Source of the DNA: Stictocephala bisonia
Taxonomy: Eukaryota; Arthropoda; Insecta; Hemiptera; Membracidae
Direction of reading: 5' to 3'
Assembly (NCBI GenBank): GCA_035578905.1
Contig: JAQJVL010000328.1
Span: 682,001-746,000 of the forward strand
Length of the DNA: 64,000 nt
Made by a program: the position numbers and the translations under genes. This document shows, in pieces, positions 23,841 through 37,500 of this stretch (position 1 is its first letter; each line of letters starts with the position of its first letter). The notes under the pieces were generated by a model. That model ran no database searches, was not told where the DNA came from, and was given only the letters and a program-made list of their open reading frames with translations.

Positions 23841-26800
23841 TACAACATTTACAGAGTACAAATGGTTCATATAGCACTACAATAATGTGTCATTTATTTT
23901 TAACAACTTATTTCTTTTTTGGTTTTGTATGTTTTCATGGCGCAATATATATCTCAGAAATATTATCATTAGCTCTAATAGGTATGTCTTTATATTTTAT
24001 ATATCTACAGTACAATGGCGTATATTAATCATCCATGAGATATAAAAAAAGAATAATGCTCGGAATTGTTTCATTATAAATATTTATTTATTCTATCACA
24101 TTTCAGTAGTACACAACAATTTACACAGTTCAGTTAGGACACTAAATGTCATTGTTGAGATTACAAAAATATAAAAGTGTTCAAGTATAAATTGTCAACT
24201 CCAATAAAACATAACAACAGAGGAAGACAAAATATTGGGATATAGTTTCAATTGTCATAGAAAGGAAGCCAGTGATATGTGAACATTGTTTTCATCTAAT
24301 ATTTGTTTGATCAAATTATAGTAAATAAAATAATGGGGAAAAATTTATCATAAAAAAAAGTTAATGTACCAATTTTCATACTTTATGAGAAGTATTATAT
24401 GAATTATACTAACAAACAATTTAGTTTAGTAAGTATTATAAAAAAAACCACCTGGTTTTTGTGATTTTTCTTTTAAAACTAGTTAATATTAACCTCAGGA
24501 ACATGAATCCATAGATAAGGTTAGGTTAGGTTAGGTTAAGTTAGTTACCATGCAATTTGGTGGGTTCATTTAATCTGTTAATACTAAGTAACATATAACA
24601 AAAGCAACCTAACCCACTCTAACCTGGGTTAGGTTGCTTTTAATAACCTAACCTTAACAAACCTAACTTAACCCAATCCACCATTTTGTTTTAATGTCTC
24701 ATCTATTATGTATTGCATGATGAATTGAATGTGATATTTGCGTTTAAAAGAAAAACTACTTGAGATTAATGTAAAATACATTGTTTCTTCAAAAAGATCT
24801 TATTTTAATTTTTTTAATCTGTATTTTCAGTCCAAAATTCCTACGGATTCCTGTTTATGGGGTAAATAATGAATATTTAAACCAATTTTAAAAATTCAAT
24901 TCAAAATTCTAATTTAAAAAAGATCTTGAATATCAGGTGTGACCAGTATATTGCATATTTACCTTTAGTTCGTATACCATGATCAATTAATTGTGATCAG
25001 AAAAATATTTCTGTTTGAACGCATATTCAACTTGTTAAAGAATTCACCCAAAATAATATTTGTGCATTGATTTAATATAAATTGAAATTAAAATTATCTT
25101 TAAACGTGTAAATCTAGAACATGTATTGAAGCCATTCATCTCTTGTTAGGAAAAAATAGTTTGCATTTTTAGGTAATATAAACAAAATTTTTCTTAACTA
25201 TTTTATTTAGTGTTTATTCTGACTCATTTTAGTTAGTATTCAAAAAGCACACACAAAACAAACTTGTTCTTTGATAACAGTTTTTTTTCAAATAATACTC
25301 TTTTACTATATGAATGAAATAATAAAATCAAAGTATATTACCCTAAATTATCATGAGAGCTTAGAGCCACACATTTATAGGTGTGGTGACTTTCATACTA
25401 GATTTAAAGTTCAGAAGCTCAATGATACAACATTGTTATTAGGTCTGTGTATTTTAAAAGCTAATAAAACTCCCAGAACAATAAAAAGGAAAGAAACATC
25501 TGCTATCATGAATAAAAACTTCATTAAAAACAAAAAGTTATCGGTAAATAATATAAGGAAAGTTTTACCTAAAAAATGTACTATATATTAATTATTGATT
25601 GATTAAACTTTATACATAGTTGGTTGGACTGATATTAACAAAAATTACATTCAATTTCAAAATATGAATGTATACTAGTCAATTTCTTTAGTTACTGGTA
25701 ACTTTTGAGGTAATTTTTATTGGCTTACATTTGTTCACGTTGAAATATAAATGCCAATATTCACGTAAGGTTAAGTTATAAGTAAAACAAATAAAAAAAT
25801 TAATCTTTTGTCCAAATTTATTTTTATATACTTTATTTAGTTATGTAAAGTATACGTGGTAAAGTGTACCTGGTGATCAGGTATTTCTCTTCATGCAATA
25901 TAGGGCTTATTCGATGACTTAGTGCATCAGTAAACATTTTGACTAATCCATCCCGTACAAGTGAACTTTATTCTACTAATAAAATATTAATGTTCAGTCA
26001 AAGAGGTCTTAACATTTAAATATTGTGTGGAGTTACAGTTGTATTCTTTAAGCTCTAAATATAATGTTACATTTTATCTAATACAGTGTTTTACATATAA
26101 CATAAAGAGATTATACGCAAATAAAGTACTAACAATTACAGAGACATATCATTCTTGTACTATTTCTGTTTTGTATCTGAAAACAAGTCTGTGCAACTAA
26201 TTTGTTCCTGATAACAATAAAATAAGAACAATATTTATTTGATACTATTGATATGTACTAAATGTCTATGAGATACACATGAAAAAAATCTATGAAAAGC
26301 AGAACATATTTGAATAAACTCATTTCCTTTAGCATAAAACGTTAGCCATCGTAGAAGGATAAAAAACAACTTTACTGGACATTGTAGGAATGTCTCCTAC
26401 CAAAATTATTATTTAAGGGGATAAAACATTAATTTATTTTTTAAGTTTTTTACATATTTAATTTGTTTGGTAAAAGAGTGTAACTCACAGTATATTTTTA
26501 TAGTAAATATGATCAAAAATATAAATGTTTTAAAGTTATTGTTAGTAAGTTTTTCTAGTTTGATTGTAGAAAAATGCTACTAAAATATAAATATAGTACT
26601 ATGTAGAAACATAAACTTGAGTAAATGCAAAAAACATATGAGAGTTAAAGTCAAAATTAAAGTCAGCCTATTAAAATGCAAAATAAAAAGATATACAGTT
26701 TGAAAGTATCTAGACAAATCGAATAATTGCTTTTCTAATTCAATTAAACGATGTTACTTTTAAAACTATTATATACCACTGTTAAGCTTTTTTTTGAGAA

Positions 26801-27962
26801 AGATGGTTTCTCTGGTTAGATTGTAAAATGTTAGTCAGAGTTTTTCAGAATTGCTATTCACTATAGGAAACCTTTGCTAATTAGTGTAAAGACTGGTAAC
26901 ATAACTAATGTTAGGAACATAGTTCGATGGGGTTGTTACGGTACATCCAATTCTAACCTCGGAGAACTTTCTACCTCTGCTAGGGAAGGCCAAGAAAACA
27001 AAACACCAAACACAGCTACATTTTTACACTTAACACTTTCTTTGGAAATGTCCACTCACTAAAATCAATTAATTAGGTCGCACTAAAATCTTATAAAATA
27101 ATTTAAACTTGATCCTATATATAGCTTTGTACATGAAATCATTACATCAAAATTACTCTATATTGCTTTGGCGATATGTACATTCAATTTATTTACAAAT
27201 ATCAAACAATCAAATATTAACACTACATACAAGAATAGTAAAAGTCAGTCTTATAAGTAACATGTCAATAGAAAAATCAACAATAGGCTGTAAGTACTGT
27301 ACATTAGCAGCAAGCTTTCATTTTTGGACATTGTTAGTATTGGAGTTTGTTACTAGAAGTGGTTTTGGAAGTGAAATCCAATCTTCTAAACATTTTTAGT
27401 ATACAAACGTAAAAATACAGTAATAGAACATTTAAGGATTACAGTCAACTGTAACTGTCCAAAAGAATAGAATTTCCATGTTCATGTTTTGATTACAGAA
27501 TTAGTAATAAAATACAAACTACAGTAATTATCTGACCTATTTCATTAAATCTTCACTCTACTTAACTCATCACAGATAAATAGTTACTAATTCTGACAAA
27601 AACACCAAACTAAAGTCTTAGTTTTTGAAGTGGTTAAATTAGTGTCAATAAATGTTGAGCATTTTACCATTAATAATGGTCAGTTGCATAAATGTTCATT
27701 TAACTCTGTACATTTGACTGGTCCTGTGACATTTTTCATTAGGCATTCAAAATTATTATTCAATATACTGGAAAAATTACATTTTTCTAGAAATATCACT
27801 TAAGTTGTTATATAATCATGAAAAATATGTAAAAAATATAAACATTTCTAAAAATCTTTATTGATAAAACATTTTGCAGATATGTGCCATAAGTTGCAGA
27901 TAAGTTGAACTTCATTTTAAGTCAGTTAAAATAAGTGCCTCACAAAAAATTCTATTTAATTA
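23841..27962. other. AT-rich noncoding DNA downstream of robo
   Basis: No gene is supported. Interstitial TTAGG-type repeats lie at 24516-24545 (AGGTTAGGTTAGGTTAGGTT) and in both orientations at 24600-24670. The frame at 25271-25591 (106 codons, lysine/isoleucine-rich) has no recognisable domain. Part of this stretch may be robo 3' UTR. Confidence 0.45.
24516..24675. repeat. interstitial (TTAGG)n-like tracts
   Basis: GGTTAGGTTAGGTTAGGTTA at the left and CTAACCTGGGTTAGGTTGC, ACCTAACCTTAAC at the right form an imperfect inverted pair of insect telomere-type pentamers. Confidence 0.6.
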
Positions 27963-28360
27963 TTTATTAAATTAAATAGCTATCGAATTTAAATATTTTT
28001 GCTATAAAAACTTATTAAGATAGAATACACCATTTTTGGTTTACTCACATATACAAACACAAGGTCTTTTCTTAAAGAATTTCATGAGATTAAAATAATT
28101 TCAAAATATAATAAACAGTTCTGCTCTGTTCTTATCTCCTTTAGTTTTAATGGCTTTAATCGGCTTGATGGCCTAACAAACAGTTTATATTTCAATTTTT
28201 AAGGATTATTATGTGATAATTAATTCCGAAACAAAAACAGTAAACTAGTATAAATCACATTCTGATCAATGGTTATGTCAATGCCTCCTTTGGAATGCAC
28301 TTATCGGCTGTTTTGAGCATAAACTAATGGTTTTACGTTGCGTTCGGGTCTGGAGTTGGG
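27963..28360 (-). other. candidate robo 3' UTR start
   Basis: Noncoding sequence follows the robo stop. The first AATAAA on the minus strand is at 27968-27963 and another lies at 27862-27857. Either could serve as a poly(A) signal. The true 3' end cannot be fixed from sequence alone. Confidence 0.3.
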
Positions 28361-28579
28361 TTATCCGCCAGGCTCACTGCGAGAGGAGTTATGATAGACT
28401 GGACTATGGCTGCTGCGCACTGGTCGGATAAAAGTGGTCATGGTGCTGCGGCTGTTGACCGGCTCACTCTTCAGCCGGGAGTACAAGGCTGAATGTGCAT
28501 ACTGACGGGACGGAGGCACCACCGCTGCATTTGGCGGGGCTTGGACCTGGGTGTACATCTCCTCTGAGTATTTTGTTTC
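28361..28579 (-). CDS. robo: robo last coding exon with stop codon
   Basis: The acceptor is tttctag. It encodes [20 protein letters not shown], later [20 protein letters not shown], and ends SRSEPGG followed by TAA (minus strand 28363-28361). It gives a short C-terminus with no recognisable CC3 motif. Confidence 0.92.
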   Translation of the reverse strand, partial: ETKYSEEMYTQVQAPPNAAVVPPSRQYAHSALYSRLKSEPVNSRSTMTTFIRPVRSSHSPVYHNSSRSEPGG

Positions 28580-31500
28580 CTAGAAACAATATAAGCACTA
28601 ATTATAGTAGTTTTAATTTTAAAAGAGTCTTAGTTAATATAGTGGGATGAATCTCCCTCGTAGGGGATGGAAATTCAATCGCTTCCGAACTGACGTGGGA
28701 AGATGTAACTACTGAAAATATTAATGGTGATTGACACTAGATCAGTCATAGGATTGTGGGAAGTCCATCCAAACAATAGATCCCATAGTTATAGAGTGCC
28801 CCCTACGATATTTTATGGAGGGACTAGCTAGCATAAATACTGGTACAATCAGTGAGGCAGGTCTTAAACTTGTTAATATATTGGATTAAGCTTTGTGACA
28901 GGAGATTATTTTGTACTTTTATTAATAACACATGAAGTTTTTCCAAATATATGTCACAGTTTTTATAGTTTTTTAATTAATGAATGGTAACTGACAACAA
29001 ACCATATGCTATTATATATTCATACATCAAATTTTATTTATAAATACATAAAATTGCAATGTTATACTTACATTAGGCCTTATTAGAGGTGTGTTGACAG
29101 AAGTGCGCCTGTACCGTGGCGGCTGTGGTGGGGGAGGGGTGTCCAACATGGTGCTCTCTGTCTCCCCTGCTTCAGACATGGCTCTGCGGCCCCCCTGCTG
29201 GATCACCAGAGATGCTGGTACCCCCACATTCCCGTGGCCTGCCGAGATACATGATTTTGATTCTTAGAGATTTTAAAGTTCATGTAAGTTGTTCCACTAT
29301 TGTTCTAACCTGGTACTCAATCAATCTATTACATGTTATCTCTCTTAGATCAAAATGTAGCAAGCGAGTATAGAAAGTAGTAAAACACAAATGTGTCAAG
29401 CGAAGTGGATTTTTGCAATGTTCATTTCAAGACCTCAATATTTTTATCAAAATATATGGATGTAATATTTAGTCCGTCTATTGTAGTATAAAAAATTAGA
29501 GATTATTTAATTGTAAATAATAATTAAATCGATAATGGCTTTGTAATGAGATTTTATATCTAAAGTTTGAATGGAATCATATTTCATTTAATTTATTTTA
29601 CAGAAAATAATGATTTTATAGAGTTTAGATTTTTCCTATAATCTAGGTTATAGTCTAATTGTTGTATTTATTAAGACTTAATTTAAAAAATATAGAAAGA
29701 TGATGACGTATGGCACAGTTCCCTGATCCTACCAAAAAAGTAAAAAGCATTCACAATACACAGTCAGATAAGGTTATTTAAAAAAATATATACTTACCAT
29801 TAACTTGCGAGTATTCTTTGTTCCCCACAAAGAAATAGTTATCAGAAAACACTTTCCTGTCGTAATAGCAGAAAGAAGTATATGATGTTTCATTATCATA
29901 GCTGCCTTTCTTATCAGACCCCTGAAATAAAAAATATTTTAAGAAACAAATAAGACTGAAGTAAAACTTAAAAATTAAATAATATAGAGAAGCCTACTTA
30001 TCTATAGAAATAATAAATACTTTTTTTTAGTTTGTTTTATTTTATCTGAAATGAACTGTATCAAAAGTATCGTTTGATATTGACTAAGTGTTCAGTATAA
30101 TTTCAAATAAATTGGGGAATACTTATTTATTTGTATTTATATTAGCACTGTACATCCCATATTCCATTATTGATAAAACAAATTTTCTAATTAAATAGAT
30201 AATCATTATATCCAAACAATGAACCACTATATTTTTTAAGAATATAAACGTCCTAGAGCAAAATAATAGATGTAATTACAAATTGTTCCAATTATTACTC
30301 GATTAATATTTTTAGTGGAATTGACCCACCCATCCACAAAACCATATATATGTTCAGTAGTATTAACTCACCAGTCCACCCCAACAGGTACAGAGGTATT
30401 GGACTCACCCACCCACCCATACATTTACAGTAGTATTGACCCCTCCCCCATCCATATAAGAACAGTAGAATTGACAGCTTACATTTTAAAAACTAAATCT
30501 TATATGATCATTGAAGTATGAATTCAACTCACCATGAGTAAACGATTGGCCATTTGAGGGTTGGCAGGTGGTACAAGGGTAGTGGTGGCATAAGGAGCGG
30601 AAGTAGAGGACCCATTCTCCCCGTAGCCCTTAAATGTCAGCAAGGAGCCTTGCTGAAGTAGGTTTACCTGTAAGCATAGAATCAGCTTTATTCCACCACC
30701 AAAAATGAACATGCTAACAATTTAAAAACTAAACATGAATAGCTGTATATGGACATAAAGATAAACTATATATTATTTACAATGTCTAAAATTTGAATTA
30801 GTGTTTTTTTTTTTTTTTTTTCAATTAAAGTGTTCTATATTATAATTTTTAGGTTAAAAATAATAGTAAATAATTTCAGAGGCTGATATTGACAGAATGC
30901 TGTTTACACTTTGTCATGTAGAGTAATCAATAATTTATGATATTAGCTGTTTGTTTTTATTAGGTACCTACTACCATAAAGTAAAATTTGTATTACTGAG
31001 CCACCCTCAGTGGCTAAGGCTTCGAACTGTGGATGGCAAGTTCTAAGGTTGGAATCCCCACTGAGCCAACGCTTGGTACTTCACTCGTTGAATAAAGTTC
31101 ACACACAGGCCTGAAGGCCCAAATGAACTGGCGAGTGAAGTTTAAAAAAAAATCATGCTGTGCACTGTTACTCATAAAGGAAATTCTGACCAACCTAAGT
31201 ATTGTATAATGAATAAAATAAACCAATCGTTATGTGTATCTTTTTATAAATAAATATACTAGTTATGAAATATACATATCATTTTTGTTGTTCTTAGTAA
31301 TTGAGTAGATATCATGATACAAAAAAGTTCAATTTTTTTTAGTTTTAACCATGAAAGGCCTGATTGATGTTAAATAAAGAATTAACTGTCATATTTTGTT
31401 TAGCATCAAAAAATGATCAAAAGTTTTTTCAATCAACAAAAAATGAATGTCAGCATTGCCCTGTAAAGACTAATTTAGCAAACAATCGTGTAAATACCTC

Positions 31501-34500
31501 TGCATAATCTGCGGTGGGTGGGGTCAGAGCTGCCTCACTGTACAGTTCCTTGTCAGCACTCTGAGACTTGTTAGCTTCGATCCAGAAGTTGGAGTCATTG
31601 GCCAGAGGGGTTGACAGTGGGTGGGTCATGCCTACCGCCAACCCCTTGAAGCCCAGGGGTGTTGTTAGCACACCTCCGTTGGACCGTGAGTCTGTAGTGA
31701 CAAAAGAACATAGGTAATCAGATTAGTCAACAAAACTTAATAATATCTAAAAAAAGTCTCAGCTTTTTATACCACCGATTCTAGGAAGTGTTGGATAAAA
31801 TATAATCGTAGATTTAAAATACCAAATCTTAAAATAAACCTATATGTTCAAATTTCCACATTGTAGTAATCAATATTGACATTTATAATCAATTTTATCT
31901 GCAAAGTTTTGTTCTTAGCTATTTGAAGTTACGTGTAAGTCTTTGTGTTTTCTTATCGTTACATCTTATCATTCATGTTTTTTGTTTTTTTTTCAATTTA
32001 AGAAATGTATTTTCTGGCAATAAATTGTAAAAATTTATTTTTAAAGTTGGATAAATATAAATCTAGTAGCTGAGCAGCTAAGGCTTCATACTGTGCAGTG
32101 CAAGTCCAAGGTTCAAATCTCTAACTGAGCTCACGCCTGTCTGTATGTCGCTGTTTGAATTAAGTTCACACACTGACTGGCCTGCAACGCCATGTGAACT
32201 GGCCAGTGAGATAATCCGCTTGTTTTAACACTTTTAGATATTGTACTTGTATATACTTGTAGAATTCACCTGTTTTAAATCTTAACAACTCATATTGCAG
32301 AAGTTAACAAACAGAAAAAAATTTTTGAAGCATAGTATATCTTTCAATGAATCTGTACTTTTGTGTACCAAACTATCTTATTATTATAGAAAATATAATA
32401 GTGTCTGTATGTGTGTGTATTTGTGTGTGTGTGTGCGTGTGTTCGTCCGTGCGTGCGTGTTACTAAATCTTCTTTATTAAACTAGTCTTAGTATTACTAT
32501 GGAATATTATTATTATTATTATTCATCTCTAAGACGCCGATCGTAGAGATATGGGCGAATATGAGGCATGAATGAGTGTGATGAGTGTAGATGAACGAGT
32601 GTAGTCATTGTTACTAACTGAGTTCGACTTAGCTCAGAAAGGACTATTTATTAATAGCCCAATAGCCAGGGCAACTATGGGACCTGCAGCTTTACGTGGA
32701 ATCCGAACCACGTAGTATTGGTCTGATTTTCAGCTAACTGACAAGTTTGACACTTAGTTCTCTTCTCTACACAACACCCGAACCTTGACTACCATTCAAC
32801 ACGGACACTCCACACTTCTCTAGTAGTGTCTATATTGATGATAACCATTGAGCGGACGCCGTGTCGGTATTAAGAGAACCGAGCATGGAACATATCGCCT
32901 ACAATCTCTCAAACACTTTGTCCCCAAGTAGCTGAGTAACAGCACTGTGCCACCATATAATAAGTTTGTTTGAAATCATCTAATGTTGAAAAGCAAACTA
33001 ATAAAAAAATCTCACTTAGAGTTTAGTTTTGTATAAATTTTATGTAACACCAAAAGATTTTTTAATGCGTTTTTTATAAATATTTTTACTGACATACCAA
33101 TTGTTCTTTAAACATCTTTAAATTAAAGAAAGTAGCGCAGTTATAAATCAAACTTTGCAAATACATTTTTGTTGTTTAGGTTAAAACAAAGTTTCGTAAC
33201 AATATGGATTTAATTTCAGAAAAAACATATTTACTTTATCTCTTATTTCATGTATGACTAAAATGTTATCCTTGAATGTAACTGAATTCAATGTTACATT
33301 GTAATTACACTATGTTACATCTTCCAAAATATGCTTTAGCACAAGTGTAAGTAAACCTACTCAGATTATGAGACAGTTCTTGATGACAGGGAGTAAGATT
33401 TCTGCTCAACATAAATAGTTGCGTTTTGGTGTTTGTTTGTTTGTGCCATGATTACAGTCAAACACATTGACTAATTATCATGGAAGTATGAGCACTTAAA
33501 GGCCATAAATCAATAAAAACTTTAGCAATTAAAAGTTATTATACATTGATTTAAATCGATATAAAATCACTGTATTTACTTACACACATGAAAACTATTT
33601 ATAGAGCTATACATGTTATAAAGATTACAACAAAATCAAGTAATTAATTTTACGACAATATATTTTTCGTTACCTAGACACTATACCACCCGCCCACCCA
33701 TACACAAACAGTGGTATTAACCCACCCGCCCACCCATACACAAACAGTGGTATTAACCCACCCGCCCACCCATACACGTACAGTGGTATTGACCGACCCA
33801 CCCACCCATACACAAATAGTGGTATTAACCCACCCGCCCACCCATACACAAACAGTGGTATTAACCCACCCGCCCACCCATACACGTACAGTGGTATTGA
33901 CCCACCCGCCCACCCATACACGTATAGTGGTATTGACTACTACTACATATACGGTATTATGTCTTTTATTAAATTTAAAATGTACAACTACTACATATAC
34001 AGTATTAAATCTTTTATTAAATTTACACCCACTTCAAAATGGCGGCCATAAAAATGGAAGCACCTACAGAATACAATAGAAAATAGGCGATACCTGCAGT
34101 ATGTGCGTCACTCCATATCTTTGACGCAAGGTCTACTATTTACTTAACTACCAGAATGTTTTTACAAATAACGCACATTATTTAACCCTAACAATTGTGA
34201 TCGGTTTCCAGAATCTACGCACACCATTTGTGCCATGCTGTGGTGATATAGGACACACAGGAGAGGTCAATTGGCCGAAATGGAATATTAATAACAACAG
34301 TCTGCATATTTTCAATCAATAACCAGTGGCGAACACAAAATATTGCCCCCAAAAGCAATATATTTTACATTAGCTTTACTGAGCCTATCCCCAGGTATGG
34401 TAGGCTTTAACCCTCCCCCCTCCCGGCAAAATCCTAGCTTTAAGCCCTAAAGCTTGATTTATTTACTCTGCTATCAAATGTATCTACAGAACACTCGTAC

Positions 34501-37500
34501 AATTATTTTAAAAAAATAATAAGTACTTTATAAAATCTATAAATATACTAGTAATAAATTTTTGAAATGGCAGAGCATTTTTAACAAACTAATTGATTAC
34601 ACAATTTAATTTTAATTATTAAAATATCTTTGCTCTCTAGTTTATATGCTCTAAATTTGTTTAATTCATTCATTGATATAATTCAAATGATAAAATTGGT
34701 TTAATAACATGAGAACTAAAATGAAAAAAACGTGCTTGTATATTTTTATTTGAAAATGTATTTATGTTATATTGTTTCATACATTTTTCTGAAGACATGA
34801 ATAAATTATACTCTCATAACAAATATTGTAATTCATCTACTATTACCAATTCAAAGTAAAATTGTTGTGTCATAAATTCTGAAAGTTTACTATTTAATAA
34901 CAGTCATTAGGAAAGTTGTGAATTTAGTTCTCCTCTTTTTTAAGTCCTTAAAACTTGCAGATAGTCTTTTATATTTTTGATTCTAGGACCAAACTATCTT
35001 AACGATTTTTTGCTACCTAATTTTCAAATGTTCAGTGATCCAAAGACATGATTTTTTTCTAAAGCTTCATAAGATCTGGCTAGAGAATTGAGAAAGAGAA
35101 CAAGTTTTCCTTCATACATCTTATTGACTCTCTTTGATCAGTCTTAATTTTACATTTATTAATAAATATTACCTGGTAAGTAGCTTTTCTTATTCAACAG
35201 CTGTTTTCTCCAGACGTACAGCATGGCACTGAACAGCAGCACCATGACTGCCACCATGGAACCCAATAGGGCCATGAACCACGTCTCTGAGAGAAAGTCA
35301 GATTCAGTCATTCTGAGGCTGGGTTCTATCCCTACAGGTTGTCTGCAAACAATAATAGATTTCCAATCGTCATTAATATCTTTATATACATAAAACGAAT
35401 AAAAGTATGAACTAAAAATATATGGGATTGACAAGTAGGCTAAGCCCATTAGTTTAAAAAGTAGGCTACTGGACCACTTTCGTACCATAGCCAACTGTAC
35501 CTGTATGAGTGGTCGGGATTGTCAATATCACTGTACATGCATGGGTGGGTGGGTGGGTCAAAACTACTGTATACGTTAATTAGAATCAAGCTAGTGTTGG
35601 AACATAATCAATTCCTAACCTATAAACTTTTAGTCAATCAACAGTTACTATTCACTATGACAATTATTTTGCATTACCAAACATAATATATTTTTATGGT
35701 TTTTTTACAATAAGTTTTGAATACCTACATTTTGGTGCTCGTCAGAAACAGAATGTATATCATATTAATATGTACTGTATATGCTAATATAGAACATACA
35801 CGTCATCCATTTATAGCTTTTCATTGTCTGTAAATCCATATAAAAAAAACTTGCAAATTCATAAAACTATTACTATGTTAGGTAATATTGAATAATTTGC
35901 AAAGTGAACAGTAATTAATGACAGACTGAAAGTTTTTAGGTTAGTAATTATTTCAACAATGGTATGATTCTAATTAAAATATGGCATCTGGCATGGATAG
36001 TAATCTACTAGCCCACTTAAAACAGATAGGCCAAGGCCTACCTGTATCATACTAAAATATTGGCTCAATGTAACTTGTACATGGTTGGGAATATCAAAAA
36101 TTACTCAAGTATAAAATAATTGGCACAAACTTTCCCCCCTATAAACACTAACAAATAAAAACTTAGAAAACTACCAACTTAATTCCTAATTTTTTGTTTG
36201 CCATAACTCAAAAACTAGTTAGTTTGACTCATGCAGTTTTTACTAAAATATTTTAAATTGTAATTTACATCTTTCCTGAAAAAAAGTAAACAAAATCTTT
36301 AGAGCTGTTTTTGAGTAAATTCTATTTTTGTATGTTTTTTATCCATAAAAATAAAAAAACTAGAATTTCAAAAAAGTGAAAACATGGTCCAGATATATTG
36401 GCTAAATACATCTACATATCAAATTTCATAAAAATGTATCCATCGGTTTGGTCTCCAATGAAGTGCACATGCACACAGGCCACAGACACACATACGGAGA
36501 GACATCAAAAATTGTTTTTGAAAAAAACACTTTCTTGGATTCAGGGGACCCTAGATTGGACTTTTAGACCAATTTGTAAACAGATTTTTTTTGGACGATC
36601 ACAATACTTTCTCTTTGCTAAAGCATATGGTAGAAAGTAAAATGCTGAAAATTATATTTACATCCAAAAATATCCTAAAATTTTGGGTATTCCATTAGAA
36701 AAAAGAGTGTCCCTTATATTTGAAAATGGAATAATTCAAAACAATTTTATATCCATGTTTCCTCTTCAAAAAGAAGGGAATGTTCGCCATTTATAGTTTT
36801 TTGTAATAATTATAATTTACAATATTTCCATGGTGGCATAGTTAAATAAAACACCCGGCTGCATTTTAGTTAAGTGTGTTTTTATAGTTCTTATTTTCAA
36901 TTAATAACTTAAAATGGTAATATTATTTTGTTTTATATATTATTGGTACAGTATATTATAACACTAACTAGGTATTAGACAATTAGTGTATTCTAAACAA
37001 TTCAAATACCATAGTTATTTCCAAACTAACATATTTTACACTCAATTTCCATTTTAAAATCCTTAATGCTCAATAAATGTTCTGGAGTCAAATTTGTTAT
37101 CAGTGTTGAGGTACCTTGGGTGATTTAGAAGGCGGGTAGCGGGGTCTAGTCTAAGGGTGGCGGGAGGGCTGAAGGGCCCTGGGCCTACCCTGGTCACTGC
37201 AGCCGCTTGTACTCTGTAGACCACCCCTGCGGTCAGATTGGTCAGCAGGAGCGATGGTGTTGCTGAGTTCACTGTCACATTACTCAGCACTGATCCACTG
37301 CTCTCCCCTCCCCTCACAATCACCTACAATATTCAACAAAGTATAAATAAACTACTACAAATAAACCAAGTTCAAGTTGAAAATTTTTTTCCACATTATT
37401 TTTATATTACAAAGTGGGAGAATTGATTACCAATGCATCCCCCAGGGAGCGAGCTGGATTTTAGTTAATAAGTATTATTATAATTTTATCATTTAACTCT

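Noticed and set aside
25271..25591. 106-codon gene
   Set aside because: No domain, biased toward Lys/Ile/Asn as expected from AT-rich DNA, and no supporting exons.
33670..34079. Open frames on both strands with GWAGG or THPPTHT repeats
   Set aside because: Translations of the 36-bp minisatellite in a robo intron.
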